DNA of 64,000 nucleotides from the NCBI GenBank assembly GCA_030684815.1, contig JAUXXQ010000140.1, forward strand, positions 1 to 64,000, read 5' to 3'. The notes under the pieces were generated by a model. That model ran no database searches and was not told where the DNA came from. It saw only the letters and a program-made list of their open reading frames with translations. Position 1 is the stretch's first letter. Each line of letters starts with the position of its first letter. Made by a program: the position numbers and the translations under genes. Positions 50,839 through 60,097 of this stretch are shown piece after piece. Source of the stretch: Methylobacter sp. GTDB lineage: Bacteria > Pseudomonadota > Gammaproteobacteria > Methylococcales > Methylomonadaceae.

Positions 50839-51837
50839 TTACGACTCCGCTTTTTGTTCCCGCGCCAATAGATTTTGTACAGCGGCTAGCGGGGCCAAGC
50901 CTTCGTATAAAACCTTGTAGGTTTGTTCGGTGATGGGCATGTCTACGCCGTATTTTTTGGCTAATAAAAAGGTTTCTTTAGCGGCGGAAACGCCTTCTAT
51001 TTCTTGGGCGATTTCTGCTGTCGCGATTATCGGGTCTTTGCCTTGTCCTAAGGCTAAACCGAAACGCCGGTTTCTGGACTGGTTGTCGGTACAGGTCAAA
51101 ATAAGGTCGCCCAAACCGGCCAGTCCCATGAAGGTTTCCTGTTTGCCGCCCAGCTTGACACCGAGACGAATCATTTCGTTCAATCCACGCGTAATCAGTG
51201 CGGCACGGGTGTTTGCGCCAAAGCCAAGGCCGTCGGCAATACCGGCGGCTATCGCCATGACATTTTTGACGGCACCGCCGACTTCAACGCCAATCAGGTC
51301 GGGGTTGGTGTAAGTCCGAAAACGTGCGCTGTGCAGGATGTCGGCTAAGAGGTTGGCAAAATTCGGCTGGAATGAGGCGATGGTGATGGCGGTCGGCAGT
51401 TCTGCCGCGACTTCTCTGGCAAAGCTGGGCCCTGAAAGCAAGGCGGCCGGGGTTTCTGCGGAAAAAATATCGGCAACCACTTCATGCAGCAAGGAGCCGT
51501 TATCGGGATTAAAGCCTTTGGTTGCCCAAGCTATTTGTACGTCATCGGACAAATACGGTTTGAGCTGGAGCAAGGTGTCCTTAAATGCGTGGCTGGGTAC
51601 GGAAACTAAGATCAGCTTACAAAAGCGGCCAATCTCGGTTAAGTCGGAAGTTACCGTCAGCAGTTCGGGGAAGGTGGGGCCGGGCAAATAGCGTTTGTTT
51701 TCCCGGTCTTGCGCCAGCGCGGCGATATGTTGCGGATTATGTCCCCATAACAGCGTCTGGCAGCCATTTCTGGCCGCCAGAATTGCCAGCGCTGTCCCCC
51801 AAGAACCTGCGCCCAGGACGGCGATTTTTTTATTCAT
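50839..51837 (-). CDS. gpsA: Glycerol-3-phosphate dehydrogenase [NAD(P)+]
   Basis: Supplies sn-glycerol 3-phosphate for phospholipid synthesis by reducing dihydroxyacetone phosphate. The 332-residue product has the cofactor loop VLGAGSWGTALA (about 5-16), KGFNPDNGSLLHEV, LSGPSFAREVA, catalytic Lys in VGGAVKNVMAIAAG and the AALITRGLNEM segment. Normal length. It is the last gene of the row ArsR, rhodanese, secB, gpsA, a conserved gammaproteobacterial order. It converges with the island operon, whose end lies 28 bases away. Confidence 0.94.
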   Translation of the reverse strand: MNKKIAVLGAGSWGTALAILAARNGCQTLLWGHNPQHIAALAQDRENKRYLPGPTFPELLTVTSDLTEIGRFCKLILVSVPSHAFKDTLLQLKPYLSDDVQIAWATKGFNPDNGSLLHEVVADIFSAETPAALLSGPSFAREVAAELPTAITIASFQPNFANLLADILHSARFRTYTNPDLIGVEVGGAVKNVMAIAAGIADGLGFGANTRAALITRGLNEMIRLGVKLGGKQETFMGLAGLGDLILTCTDNQSRNRRFGLALGQGKDPIIATAEIAQEIEGVSAAKETFLLAKKYGVDMPITEQTYKVLYEGLAPLAAVQNLLAREQKAES

Positions 51838-51868
51838 CCATTGAATCCTTGGGTAAGCTCAGGACTGC

Positions 51869-52336
51869 TTAGTTGATGGCATCGGAACCGGGTGCCTGTT
51901 GTACTTGTTGCAGGTGTTGCGCGTATAAGGCGTCAAAATTGACTGGGGCTAACAGCATTTGCGGAAAGCCGCCTTTGGTGACGAGGTCGGAAATGGCTTC
52001 GCGTGCGTAAGGGAACAAAATGTTGGGGCAAAAACTGCCGAGCATAGGGCCCATTTCCGCGTCGTTAAAGCCGCCGAGCAAGAAAATACCGGCTTGGTTG
52101 ACTTCGACCAGATAGGCTGTCACATCGCCGTTTTTGACGGTGATGGTGACGGTCAGGGCGACCTCGAACATTGAGTTTTCCAGAGGCAATACATGGGTTC
52201 CTAGGTTAAAGTCGACGCTAGGTTCCCATTTTTCGGTGAATACTTTGGGCGAGTTCGGGGTCTCGAAAGACATATCTTTCGTATAAATCTTTTGGATGGA
52301 AAATTGTTTTTCTACTGCGTTGATTTCTTCGCTCAT
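51869..52336 (-). CDS. secB: Protein-export chaperone SecB
   Basis: Tetrameric cytoplasmic chaperone that keeps preproteins unfolded and delivers them to SecA. The 155-residue length equals that of E. coli. Family stretches: FSIQKIYTKDMSFETPNSPKVF, VALTVTI, GIFLLGGF and CPNILFPYAREAISDLVTKGGFP, plus NFDALYAQ near the end. Between rhodanese and gpsA genes, as in enterobacteria except that grxC is missing here. 31 bases from gpsA. Confidence 0.95.
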   Translation of the reverse strand: MSEEINAVEKQFSIQKIYTKDMSFETPNSPKVFTEKWEPSVDFNLGTHVLPLENSMFEVALTVTITVKNGDVTAYLVEVNQAGIFLLGGFNDAEMGPMLGSFCPNILFPYAREAISDLVTKGGFPQMLLAPVNFDALYAQHLQQVQQAPGSDAIN

Positions 52337-52376
52337 GATGACTTTTTTATGATGTAGGTTGATGGAAATTAAGGTT

Positions 52377-52820
52377 TTAGTGTTTTTGCTTGCCGGCTGA
52401 TTTGATCGGCAATTTATAATCGGTTTCCCAGGCTTGCATACCGCCGGTAATAACGAAAACCTGTTCGAATCCGGCTTTGGTTAATAGCTTGCCGGCTGAG
52501 GCAGAACGGGTGCCGGTTTGGCAGGCGATCAGAATCGGCTTGTTTTTGTGTGCTTCAAGTTTGGGCAAGTGGGTGGCCAGGTTGCCCAGCGGGGTATTGA
52601 TGGCATTTTCAATATGGCCTTTAAGAAAATCGTCCGCTTCGCGCACATCAATCACGACGGTGTCGCTGTCGTTCATTTTGGCGACCGCCAACAACGGCGA
52701 AATGGAGCCGAATTTTTTCAGGGCAACATCGAACAGTTCTTGGATTAATAGGTAGGTAACGACGGCCAGGGCAAGGGATAAGATGTAGTGGTTTAAAATA
52801 AATTCTAGATAACGATCCAT
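52377..52820 (-). CDS. Membrane-anchored rhodanese (YibN type)
   Basis: A 147-residue protein. One transmembrane helix at about 12-30 (YILSLALAVVTYLLIQELF) is followed by a rhodanese domain: VVIDVREADDFLKGHIENAIN, then the active loop ACQTGTRSASAGKLL with Cys near 106. Rhodaneses transfer sulfane sulfur; YibN-like proteins have recently been linked to membrane protein insertion, though this was not shown here. Its place upstream of secB fits. 40 bases separate it from secB. Confidence 0.9.
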   Translation of the reverse strand: MDRYLEFILNHYILSLALAVVTYLLIQELFDVALKKFGSISPLLAVAKMNDSDTVVIDVREADDFLKGHIENAINTPLGNLATHLPKLEAHKNKPILIACQTGTRSASAGKLLTKAGFEQVFVITGGMQAWETDYKLPIKSAGKQKH

Positions 52821-52853
52821 GGGTAGGTGTGTAAAATTAAGTGGAAGGATGAA

Positions 52854-53168
52854 TTAAGTGTTGGGGCAAAAGATGTCCCGCATCATTTTAATCAGTTGCA
52901 GCATACGGGTATCGTCGATAAAGTAATAAACACGGTTCGCCTGTTTTTTGGAGCCGAGAATATTTTTCTTTTTAAGAATGGCCAGGTGCTGGGAAATGTT
53001 GCTTTGGCTGGTGCCAACCTGATCGACAATGTCTTGTACGCAGACTGAATCACTGCCGAGGATGCACAATATTTTTAAGCGCAATGGATGTGACATGGCT
53101 TTTAAGCAATGCGCAGCCTTGGCTATATTGGCGTCGTCTGTATTTATGTGCGGCTCTTTAATTTCCAT
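52854..53168 (-). CDS. ArsR-family transcription regulator
   Basis: A 104-residue winged-helix repressor. Helix-turn-helix: KILCILGSDSVCVQDIVDQV, then SQSNISQHLAILKKKNILGSKK with the recognition helix SNISQHLAIL, and the wing NRVYYFIDD. The leading KAMSHPLRLKIL is family-wide. One Cys in the SVCVQD helix and one at CPNT near the C-terminus could bind metal or thiol reactants, but no ArsR ELCVCD motif is present. Thirty-three bases before the rhodanese gene, so it may control that gene or the whole row. Confidence 0.9.
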   Translation of the reverse strand: MEIKEPHINTDDANIAKAAHCLKAMSHPLRLKILCILGSDSVCVQDIVDQVGTSQSNISQHLAILKKKNILGSKKQANRVYYFIDDTRMLQLIKMMRDIFCPNT

Positions 53169-53634
53169 AGGTCTGTTTAATGTTTCTAGTTTTTGAATTT
53201 GATTAGAAAGAACCTAATGAATAATTATTTATACAACTTTTGTCAACGTGTATTAATATAATGATCGATAATGACTATTTAATTTAGGTGGTTTGGTGCA
53301 AACCAGCCTACAAAAAAACAGTAAATCTGGCAAAATAATACATCACTACGGCCATTTTGGGTAATGTTTCAATCCACGTTCGACCTCATCCGTCGAACGA
53401 CAACCACATTTGACGGATAGAGGTCTGTGGCTTAACCCTCTGCGTGAACGAAGAGGTTACTGTTGACGATACTGCGATAACGCAGGGTGGTCAAATTTTA
53501 AAAAAGCGTTATAAGGGGTCAGGTTTCAACCAGCAAGATAAAAAGATGAAGAATAAAATGCTATGCCAAGGCATTTATTTTGCAGGAAAATTAATGGCAC
53601 AAAAATTTTTTAATATCAGAAAATAGAGATAACT
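53169..53634. other. Gene-free region between divergent ArsR and gpmI genes
   Basis: About 466 bases. Around 53366-53490 it contains four consecutive possible hairpins: the CRISPR-like unit; CCACA/TGTGG (about 53404-53430); AACC-TCT/AGAGGTT (about 53434-53458); and CTGCG/CGCAG (about 53471-53484). A frame at 53444-53626 runs through the later ones and has no ribosome site, so I do not call it. Confidence 0.5.
53366..53401. repeat. Single CRISPR-like repeat unit
   Basis: Thirty-six bases begin GTTTCAATCCACG, the motif that typically ends (in complement) type I-C-like repeats, then carry a perfect 8-bp stem CGTTCGAC/GTCGAACG around loop ctcatcc and finish GAC. No second copy, no spacers and no cas genes are seen in the window. 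Confidence 0.4.
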
Positions 53635-55179
53635 ATGTTGAATCGGCCAAAGCCTGTGGTATTGCTGATCCTTGATGGGTTCGGTTACACCGTGGACAAA
53701 GAATACAATGCCATTGCCATGGCGAATACCCCTTGTTGGGACACCTTGCAACAAGATTGCCCTATGACGTTGCTGAGCTGTTCCGGCGCTTCCGTCGGCT
53801 TGCCGGGCGGGCAAATGGGTAACTCTGAAGTCGGTCATGTGCATATTGGCACCGGCCGTTATGTGCCCCAGGATTTTTCCAAGGTTAATGATGCCATCGT
53901 TGACGGCAGTTTTTATACTAATCCGGTGCTGTGCCGCGCTGTCGATTTGGCCAAGGAAAAAAATAAAGCGCTGCATATTATGGGCTTGTTGTCGCCCGGC
54001 GGCGTACACAGCCATGAAGAACAGATTATGGCGATGGTCGAGTTGGCGGCAAAACGCGGTCTCGACAAGATTTATCTACATGCCTTTTTGGATGGCCGCG
54101 ATGTGCCGCCCCAAAGCGCAAAGGCCTCGCTGGAATTGCTGGATGCCAAATTTGCGGCCTTAGGTGTCGGCCGTATCGCTTCGATTGTCGGTCGTTTTTA
54201 TGCGATGGATAGGGATAACCGCTGGGATAGGGTCAAGCAGGGCTATGATCTGATTACCAAAGGCGAGGCGGCATTTACTGTGGCTTCGGCGCTGGACGGT
54301 TTGGCGGCGGCTTATGAGCGTGGCGAAACCGATGAGTTTGTGTTGCCGACCGCTGTTTTGGATGCCGAACAGCGCGTTGCAACGCTTGATCCGGAAGATT
54401 CTGTGGTATTTATGAATTTCCGGGCAGACCGCGCCCGCGAGATTTCTCTGGCGATCACCTCGCCAGCGTTCGATGCCTTTGATAGGGGGCGTGCGCCGCA
54501 CTCCGGTTATTATTGTACGCTGACCGAATACCAGCAGGATTTCGATTATGACGTGGCTTTTCCGCCGACCGATCTGAAAAACTGTTTGGGCGAGTATTTG
54601 TCCGCATTGGGTATGAGCCAATTGCGGCTGGCAGAAACTGAAAAATACGCCCATGTCACCTTTTTCCTGAATGGCGGACAAGATACCGCTTTTCCTGGAG
54701 AAGACCGGATATTGGTGCCATCACCCCAAGTCAGAACCTACGATTTGCAGCCGGAAATGAATGCGGCGGAAGTCACAGACCATTTGGTCGCGGCCATTAC
54801 CGGCGGCAAATACGATGTCATCATCTGTAATTACGCCAATTGCGATATGGTCGGCCATACCGGCATCGTTGATGCGTCTATTTTGGCGGTAGAGGCTGTG
54901 GATGCGTCATTGCAGCGTATTGTCGACGCCTTGCATTCGGTCGGTGGACAAATGTTGATAACCGCCGATCACGGCAATATTGAGCAAATGGTTGATAAAT
55001 CAACCGGACAGCCGCATACCGCACATACCACGAACCCTGTGCCTTTGGTTTATGTCGGTGGCGATAAGCCATTGGACGAGGGCGGCAGTTTGTCGGATTT
55101 GGCGCCAACCGTATTGGCCATGTTGGGCGTTGAGCAGCCTGTTGAAATGACCGGGCGGTCACTGATCAAGTTTGCTTAA
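53635..55179 (+). CDS. gpmI: 2,3-bisphosphoglycerate-independent phosphoglycerate mutase
   Basis: Interconverts 3- and 2-phosphoglycerate with two manganese ions. The 514-residue length fits the family. VLLILDGFGY (metal Asp near 15), GGQMGNSEVGHVHIGTGR with the phosphoserine in NSEVG (near 65), HDGRD-like FLDGRDVPP, NFRADRAREIS, NYANCDMVGHTG and TADHGNIEQM with HTTNPVPLV supply the ligands. It leads a row gpmI-envC-ctpA, spaced by 8 and 85 bases, the standard gammaproteobacterial order. Confidence 0.95.
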   Translation: MLNRPKPVVLLILDGFGYTVDKEYNAIAMANTPCWDTLQQDCPMTLLSCSGASVGLPGGQMGNSEVGHVHIGTGRYVPQDFSKVNDAIVDGSFYTNPVLCRAVDLAKEKNKALHIMGLLSPGGVHSHEEQIMAMVELAAKRGLDKIYLHAFLDGRDVPPQSAKASLELLDAKFAALGVGRIASIVGRFYAMDRDNRWDRVKQGYDLITKGEAAFTVASALDGLAAAYERGETDEFVLPTAVLDAEQRVATLDPEDSVVFMNFRADRAREISLAITSPAFDAFDRGRAPHSGYYCTLTEYQQDFDYDVAFPPTDLKNCLGEYLSALGMSQLRLAETEKYAHVTFFLNGGQDTAFPGEDRILVPSPQVRTYDLQPEMNAAEVTDHLVAAITGGKYDVIICNYANCDMVGHTGIVDASILAVEAVDASLQRIVDALHSVGGQMLITADHGNIEQMVDKSTGQPHTAHTTNPVPLVYVGGDKPLDEGGSLSDLAPTVLAMLGVEQPVEMTGRSLIKFA

Positions 55180-55187
55180 GGCTGTGG

Positions 55188-56411
55188 ATGAGAAAGAGGC
55201 GGGTTCTTGGTTTTTTATTGGGCGCATTTATCCATCAGGGTCATGCGGAAACCTCGATTAAGGGTGAAGAGCTGACTAAAGTCCAATCCGGCCTTGAAGC
55301 GGCCAACCAAAATATGCAGCGGCTTCAGCTGCAAAAAAATGCGTTAAATGCCCAGTTAAGTGAGGTTGAAACGCTTTATGGCAAGACGGCCGCTTTACTC
55401 AAGAAATTGCAAGGTCAGGTTGAACAAAAACGCCAGAATTTGACCAAGATCCGCCAGGAAATGGCGAGCCTTCAGGCTGAGATGGCGAAGCAGAATAAAG
55501 AAATAGCCGGTCAAATAAAATCAGCCTACGTGATGGGGCAAAAGGAAAAATTGAAACTTTTGCTCAATCAGCAAGATCCCGCATTATCCAGCCGGATGCT
55601 GGTATATTACGATTACCTTAATAAGGCCCGCCTGGAAAAATTAACCAGTATTGCTGAAGCTATGCGGCATCTGGAGCGCTTAGATAGGCAGCAGCAGCAG
55701 GAATCGGAGCTTTTAGAGAAGAGTCTTGAGCAAAAACAGGCCGAGCAAATGGCTGCTGATGATGTGAGAAAACGCAGAGCCAAATTGTTGGTGCAGTTAA
55801 AAAGTGATTTTTCATCAAATGAGCAACAAATAATCCGTCTGAAAGAAAGTGAAAATAAGCTGAAGAACTTGGTGTCTTCATTGCAAAGGTCAACCAGTGA
55901 CTTGAGCTTTGAAGTTGAGCAAGCAAGGAAATTGCACAAGGCTGTCGATGATTCACCCAAAGCTGCGGCAGTTTTGCCCGATGCCGGTAATGAGTTTTCC
56001 AAACCTCAGGGCAAGTTTTCCTCGCTTAAAGGGCAGTTGTCCTGGCCAGTTAAGGGGCGTTTGGGCAATAAGTTTGGCAGCGCCCGCATGGAGAGCGGGG
56101 GAGGTGTTTGGGACGGCGTGTTAATTGAGGCCGACGAAGGCACGGAGATACGTGCGGTTAGCCGGGGGAAAGTGGTTTATTCCGATTGGTTGCGCGGTTA
56201 TGGCTTGTTGACTATTGTTGATCATGGCGAAAGTTATATGTCCCTTTATGCCTTTAATCAAAGTTTATATCGGCAAGTGGGTGAGTGGGTGGATGTTGGC
56301 GAAGTCATCGCTTCCGTTGGTCAAAGCGGTGGCCGTAGCCAGTCCGGGTTGTACTTTGGGATACGCTTTAAAGGCAAGTCGGTTGATCCGCTTGAGTGGT
56401 GCCGGCAGTAA
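55188..56411 (+). CDS. envC: Murein hydrolase activator EnvC
   Basis: A 407-residue periplasmic protein that activates division amidases. A signal peptide (about 22 residues, ending QGHA) leads into a long coiled coil at about 25-255, rich in Gln, Lys and Glu. The C-terminal LytM/M23 domain starts near LSWPVKGRLGNKFG. Its zinc ligands are degenerate: the HxxxD segment reads VWDGVLIEADEG, and the late HxH reads LYFGIRF, so it cannot be a peptidase. This is the state known for EnvC. Eight bases after gpmI, thus co-translated. Confidence 0.92.
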   Translation: MRKRRVLGFLLGAFIHQGHAETSIKGEELTKVQSGLEAANQNMQRLQLQKNALNAQLSEVETLYGKTAALLKKLQGQVEQKRQNLTKIRQEMASLQAEMAKQNKEIAGQIKSAYVMGQKEKLKLLLNQQDPALSSRMLVYYDYLNKARLEKLTSIAEAMRHLERLDRQQQQESELLEKSLEQKQAEQMAADDVRKRRAKLLVQLKSDFSSNEQQIIRLKESENKLKNLVSSLQRSTSDLSFEVEQARKLHKAVDDSPKAAAVLPDAGNEFSKPQGKFSSLKGQLSWPVKGRLGNKFGSARMESGGGVWDGVLIEADEGTEIRAVSRGKVVYSDWLRGYGLLTIVDHGESYMSLYAFNQSLYRQVGEWVDVGEVIASVGQSGGRSQSGLYFGIRFKGKSVDPLEWCRQ

Positions 56412-56496
56412 CGGGTATTAAGCAAGGTAACTAACCGGCCATTCGGCTTTGTTTGGCTATATTTTGGAAAATCAAGTGTTTGGAGTTTTAAGCTAC

Positions 56497-57810
56497 ATGT
56501 TAAAAAAGAAAAATATTTTCATTCTGTCCTTAGGGATTATGTTGGGCGTTTTTATGGGCATCTGCGGCAGCGTTTTGGCCGAGCGGGATAATGGCGCGCT
56601 TTCATCTGATTCCGAAGTCCTGCCTTATGAGGATTTGCGTACCTTTACCGAGATTTTTGGACGTATCAAAAGGGATTATGTTGAGTCGGTTTCGGACAAA
56701 AAATTATTGGAGGATGCAGTCCGTGGCATGTTGAGCGGGCTTGATCCCCATTCCGCTTATTTGGCGGCCGATGAATACCAGGAATTAAAGGAAGGCACAA
56801 CGGGGCAGTTTGGCGGTTTGGGCATCGAGGTTACGATGGAAAACGGCTTCATTAAAGTGGTGTCGCCTATCGATGACACGCCTGCCCAAAGGGCTGGGAT
56901 AAAGGCCGGGGATCTTATTGTCAGGCTGGATGACGAGCCGGTAAAAGGCTTGAGTTTGGCGGACGCAGTGAAGAAAATGCGCGGCGAGCCGGGCAGCAAG
57001 ATTGTGCTCACCGTTGTCCGTGAAGGCATGGAAGCGCCTTTAAGGCTAACGCTAACCCGTGACATCATTAAAGTTAAAAGTGTAAAAAGCCGGATGCTGG
57101 AAAAAGGCTATGGTTATGTGCGTATCAGCAGCTTCCAGTCAGGAACCGGCGAAGGCCTTAAAGAAGCCTTGGCGGCGCTGAAAAAAGAAAATGCAGGCAA
57201 TTTAAAAGGCTTGGTGCTGGATTTAAGGAATAATCCGGGCGGTGTGTTGAATGCCGCAGTTGAAGTGAGTGATGCGTTCATTAAGAGTGGGCTTATTGTT
57301 TATACCGAGGGGCGTATTGAGAATTCGGAAATGCGCTTTAATGCCGCACCTAATGACTTGCTCGACGGCGCACCGATTGTTGTGTTGATTAATGCCGGTT
57401 CGGCGTCGGCTTCGGAGATTGTTGCGGGAGCCTTGCAGGATCAAAAACGTGCGGTGATTATGGGCGAGAAATCGTTTGGTAAAGGCTCGGTGCAAACCAT
57501 CTTGCCAACCAGCGGCGGGGCGGCGGTTAAGCTGACCACGGCCAGATACTACACGCCTTCCGGTCGTTCCATACAGGCAGAAGGCATTGAGCCGGATATT
57601 ACTTTGGCGCGGGTTAAGCTCGAAGCGCTGGAGTCAACCGAATTCAAGCCGGTCAAGGAAGCTGATTTGTCGCATCATTTAGAAAACGGTAAAGGCAAAG
57701 AGAGCAAAAGTGAGGCGAAGGATAAAGAGGACAAGGATGCGCTGGAAAAGGATTATCCTTTGCACCAGGCGCTGACGTTGTTGAAAGGCATCGCTATCAT
57801 GGGAAGATAA
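56497..57810 (+). CDS. ctpA: Carboxyl-terminal processing protease, S41
   Basis: A 437-residue periplasmic serine protease. Signal sequence or anchor at about 6-28 (IFILSLGIMLGVFMGICG). After an N-terminal helical region comes a PDZ domain with GGLGIEVTMENGFIKVVSPI and RAGIKAGDLIVRLDD, then the catalytic domain with Ser in NAGSASASEIVAGAL and Lys in GEKSFGKGSVQT. RSIQAEGIEPDI is conserved. The tail is highly charged (KGKESKSEAKDKEDKD). The ATG at 56497 is favoured over 56449 by the signal sequence and a GGAG 11 bases before. Third gene of the gpmI row; a strong terminator follows. Confidence 0.93.
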   Translation: MLKKKNIFILSLGIMLGVFMGICGSVLAERDNGALSSDSEVLPYEDLRTFTEIFGRIKRDYVESVSDKKLLEDAVRGMLSGLDPHSAYLAADEYQELKEGTTGQFGGLGIEVTMENGFIKVVSPIDDTPAQRAGIKAGDLIVRLDDEPVKGLSLADAVKKMRGEPGSKIVLTVVREGMEAPLRLTLTRDIIKVKSVKSRMLEKGYGYVRISSFQSGTGEGLKEALAALKKENAGNLKGLVLDLRNNPGGVLNAAVEVSDAFIKSGLIVYTEGRIENSEMRFNAAPNDLLDGAPIVVLINAGSASASEIVAGALQDQKRAVIMGEKSFGKGSVQTILPTSGGAAVKLTTARYYTPSGRSIQAEGIEPDITLARVKLEALESTEFKPVKEADLSHHLENGKGKESKSEAKDKEDKDALEKDYPLHQALTLLKGIAIMGR

Positions 57811-57832
57811 GCCGTAGGCTATAGCGAAACTG

Positions 57833-57888
57833 AAAACCCGGATTTTGGCAGGCAGAAGATGTTTGCCGGAATCCGGGTTTTTTTTTGG
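57833..57888 (+). terminator. Rho-independent terminator of gpmI-envC-ctpA
   Basis: AAAACCCGGATT pairs with AATCCGGGTTTT, with an inner GGCA/TGCC stem, and is followed by a run of T. It begins about 22 bases after the ctpA stop. Confidence 0.9.
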
Positions 57889-57932
57889 TTGTTTTTAAAG
57901 CCGAAAAAAGAGGGGGGCGGTAGAAAAATAGG

Positions 57933-57990
57933 GCCCACGAAAATCACAAAAGGCACGAAAATTTCGTGCCTTTTCGCGTCTTTCGTGGGC
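57933..57990. repeat. Long imperfect hairpin with CACGAAA motifs
   Basis: GCCCACGAAA...GGCACGAAA is mirrored by TTTCGTGCC...TTTCGTGGGC with few mismatches in the middle. It is of the same class as the perfect hairpin at 16611-16673 and lies between the convergent ctpA and DUF934 genes. Confidence 0.75.
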
Positions 57991-58005
57991 AATTATTCGG
58001 ACTGC

Positions 58006-58458
58006 CTAACAGATGGATTTTTGATAATTAACGCTAAAATCATTCAACGTGGACAGTGCCGCAGGCAGGTCTTCGCTTTTCTCAAGGCTGAAAGCATTGA
58101 CGCCGACGCGTGATAAATAATACACCTGGTCTGCCATGAGCTTGCCGGTTGCCCGGATTTCGCCTTGATAGTGATAACGGCCCCTGAGCAGCCAGGCATG
58201 GGAAAAAATCCGGCCATCAGCAAAGGCTGGGAAATCCAGTTCAATTAAAGCAAGGTCTTTTAAATCGGCGGCAAGTTCGTCGACCGAATCGGCGGGGCCA
58301 ATCCTCACGCCGACTTTGCCGTTAGCTTTAAGCAATTGTGCGCGGTCTTTTTTCCAACGGGCCAATGATATAGTGATGTTGCCGTTTTCCAGTTCGGCTT
58401 CGTCGGCAACATAATGCCAGCTGTCATCAACAATCTGTTTGTCCTTAATGATCTGCAT
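58006..58458 (-). CDS. DUF934 protein, sulfite-reductase partner
   Basis: A 150-residue cytoplasmic protein of the DUF934 family: VGVRIGPADSVDELAADL, IELDFPAFADGRIFSHAWLLR with FADGRxxS, and RATGKLMADQVYYLSRVGVNAF. The family is nearly always encoded right after a CysI-type sulfite or nitrite reductase, suggesting a role in assimilatory sulfur metabolism; no activity is known. Start at 58458 is set by AAGGAG eight bases upstream. It overlaps the reductase gene by 14 bases. Confidence 0.9.
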   Translation of the reverse strand: MQIIKDKQIVDDSWHYVADEAELENGNITISLARWKKDRAQLLKANGKVGVRIGPADSVDELAADLKDLALIELDFPAFADGRIFSHAWLLRGRYHYQGEIRATGKLMADQVYYLSRVGVNAFSLEKSEDLPAALSTLNDFSVNYQKSIC

Positions 58459-60097
58459 AGACTTGCTCCTTGAAAGGGGTGATGCCAACGCGCTTGACCG
58501 TGTCCAGAAAAGACTCGCCTTCCAGGCGTTGGTTGAGATAAACCGCCAGTATCGTGGTGACAGCTTGGGTGACTTGATCCTTGGCAATGGAAGGGCCGAG
58601 CCGTTCGCCGATAGCCGCTTCGTTTTCCGAAGAGCCGCCCAGCGTCAGTTGATACCATTCAACGCCTTTTTTATCGACGCCCAGTATGCCGATATGGCCG
58701 ACGCTTTGGTGCGCGCAGCCGTTCATGCATCCGGACATGTTGATTTTTACGTCGCCGATGTCATGCAGATAGTCCAGGTCATCCAGTGCGTCATTGATTT
58801 CCTTGCTGATGCCAATGGTGCCGGCATTGGCCAGCGAGCAAAAATCGAGACCGGGGCAGCAAATGATGTCGGTTGCGGTGCCGTTATTCGGCGTCGCCAG
58901 TTTCAGTGCATCGAGTTGTTGCCACAACGGGAACAGCTCGGCCTGTTTGACATCGGCAAGAATCAGGTTCTGCCGATGCGTGCTCCTGATTTCGCCAAAG
59001 CTGTAGCGGTCGGCCAAATCGGCAACGGCGTCGAGTTGGGTATCGGTCATGTCGCCCGGCGGCGAATCCGGCGCTTTTAACGAGACAAAGACGGCACGGT
59101 AACCGGTGATTTTATGCGCGGTGGTGTTATATTTTGCCCACGTAGCAAAGGCTTTATTGTCAGCCACATGTTGCGTAAAGCTGGCATCTTGCGCGGCATT
59201 GGCCTCATAAGCCGGGGGTGCAAATTGGGCTTTGATGGCGTCAATGCGTCCGGCATCAAGTTCCAGATTATCGCGGATTAACAGCCATTCGTTTTCGACC
59301 AATTCGGCGAATTTTTCCAGGCCGGATTCTTTGACCAGAATTTTAATGCGCGCTTTGTATTTGTTGTCGCGGCGGCCAAACAGGTTGTAAATGCGCAGTA
59401 TGGCTTCCAAATAAGACAGCAGGTGTTTCTTTTCCAAATACGGTCTGATCACCTGGCCGATAATCGGCGTGCGTCCTAAACCGCCGCCGACCAGCACTTT
59501 AAAGCCGATTTCGCCGGCCTCGTTTGTCACCAGATGCAGGCCGATGTCGTGAAATTGGGTGGCGGCGCGGTCATGTTTGGCGCCGCTGACTGCAATCTTG
59601 AATTTACGCGGCAAGTAGGCGAATTCAGGGTGCAACGTCGTCCATTGGCGGATAATTTCGCAGTAAGGGCGCGGGTCTTCAATTTCGTCAACACAGACGC
59701 CGGCCAGATGGTCTGACGAGGTGTTCCTCAGGCAATTGCCGCTGGTTTGTATCGCGTGCATTTGTACGCTGGCCAATTCTTCGAGGATGTCAGGCACTTT
59801 TTCCAGTTGCGGCCAGTTAAATTGGACATTTTGCCGGGTGGTAAAATGACAATAATTTTTGTCGTAAGTGCGCGCAATATGGGCGAGCTTTCGGAACTGT
59901 TTGGAATTGAACAGGCCGTAAGGGCCGGCTATCCGCAGCATCGGGGCGTGAGTCTGAATATAGAGACCATTCATCAGGCGCAAGGCACGGAATTGGTCGT
60001 CTGAAATGTCGCCTTTTAAATAGCTTTCGGTTTGCCGTCTAAATTGGGCTACCCGCTGTTCAATGAGGGTTTGGTCGTTGTCGTTATACTGATACAT
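58445..60097 (-). CDS. Ferredoxin-type sulfite/nitrite reductase (CysI-like)
   Basis: A 550-residue siroheme and [4Fe-4S] enzyme that makes sulfide (or ammonia) by six-electron reduction. It contains two ferredoxin-like halves: HFTTRQNVQFNWPQLE, TSGNCLRNTSSDHLAG in the first, then CCPGLDFCSLANAG and MSGCMNGCAHQ, the four-Cys cluster and siroheme motif. Because DUF934 follows and cysteine synthesis is common in its relatives, sulfite is the likelier substrate. The gene starts at 60097, divergent from nhaD across 149 bases. Confidence 0.88.
   Translation of the reverse strand: MYQYNDNDQTLIEQRVAQFRRQTESYLKGDISDDQFRALRLMNGLYIQTHAPMLRIAGPYGLFNSKQFRKLAHIARTYDKNYCHFTTRQNVQFNWPQLEKVPDILEELASVQMHAIQTSGNCLRNTSSDHLAGVCVDEIEDPRPYCEIIRQWTTLHPEFAYLPRKFKIAVSGAKHDRAATQFHDIGLHLVTNEAGEIGFKVLVGGGLGRTPIIGQVIRPYLEKKHLLSYLEAILRIYNLFGRRDNKYKARIKILVKESGLEKFAELVENEWLLIRDNLELDAGRIDAIKAQFAPPAYEANAAQDASFTQHVADNKAFATWAKYNTTAHKITGYRAVFVSLKAPDSPPGDMTDTQLDAVADLADRYSFGEIRSTHRQNLILADVKQAELFPLWQQLDALKLATPNNGTATDIICCPGLDFCSLANAGTIGISKEINDALDDLDYLHDIGDVKINMSGCMNGCAHQSVGHIGILGVDKKGVEWYQLTLGGSSENEAAIGERLGPSIAKDQVTQAVTTILAVYLNQRLEGESFLDTVKRVGITPFKEQVYADH

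Noticed and set aside
53366..53401. A CRISPR array
   Set aside because: Only one unit, no spacer-repeat period and no cas genes, so not called CRISPR.
53444..53626. 60-codon frame upstream of gpmI
   Set aside because: Runs through predicted hairpins, no ribosome site, no family.
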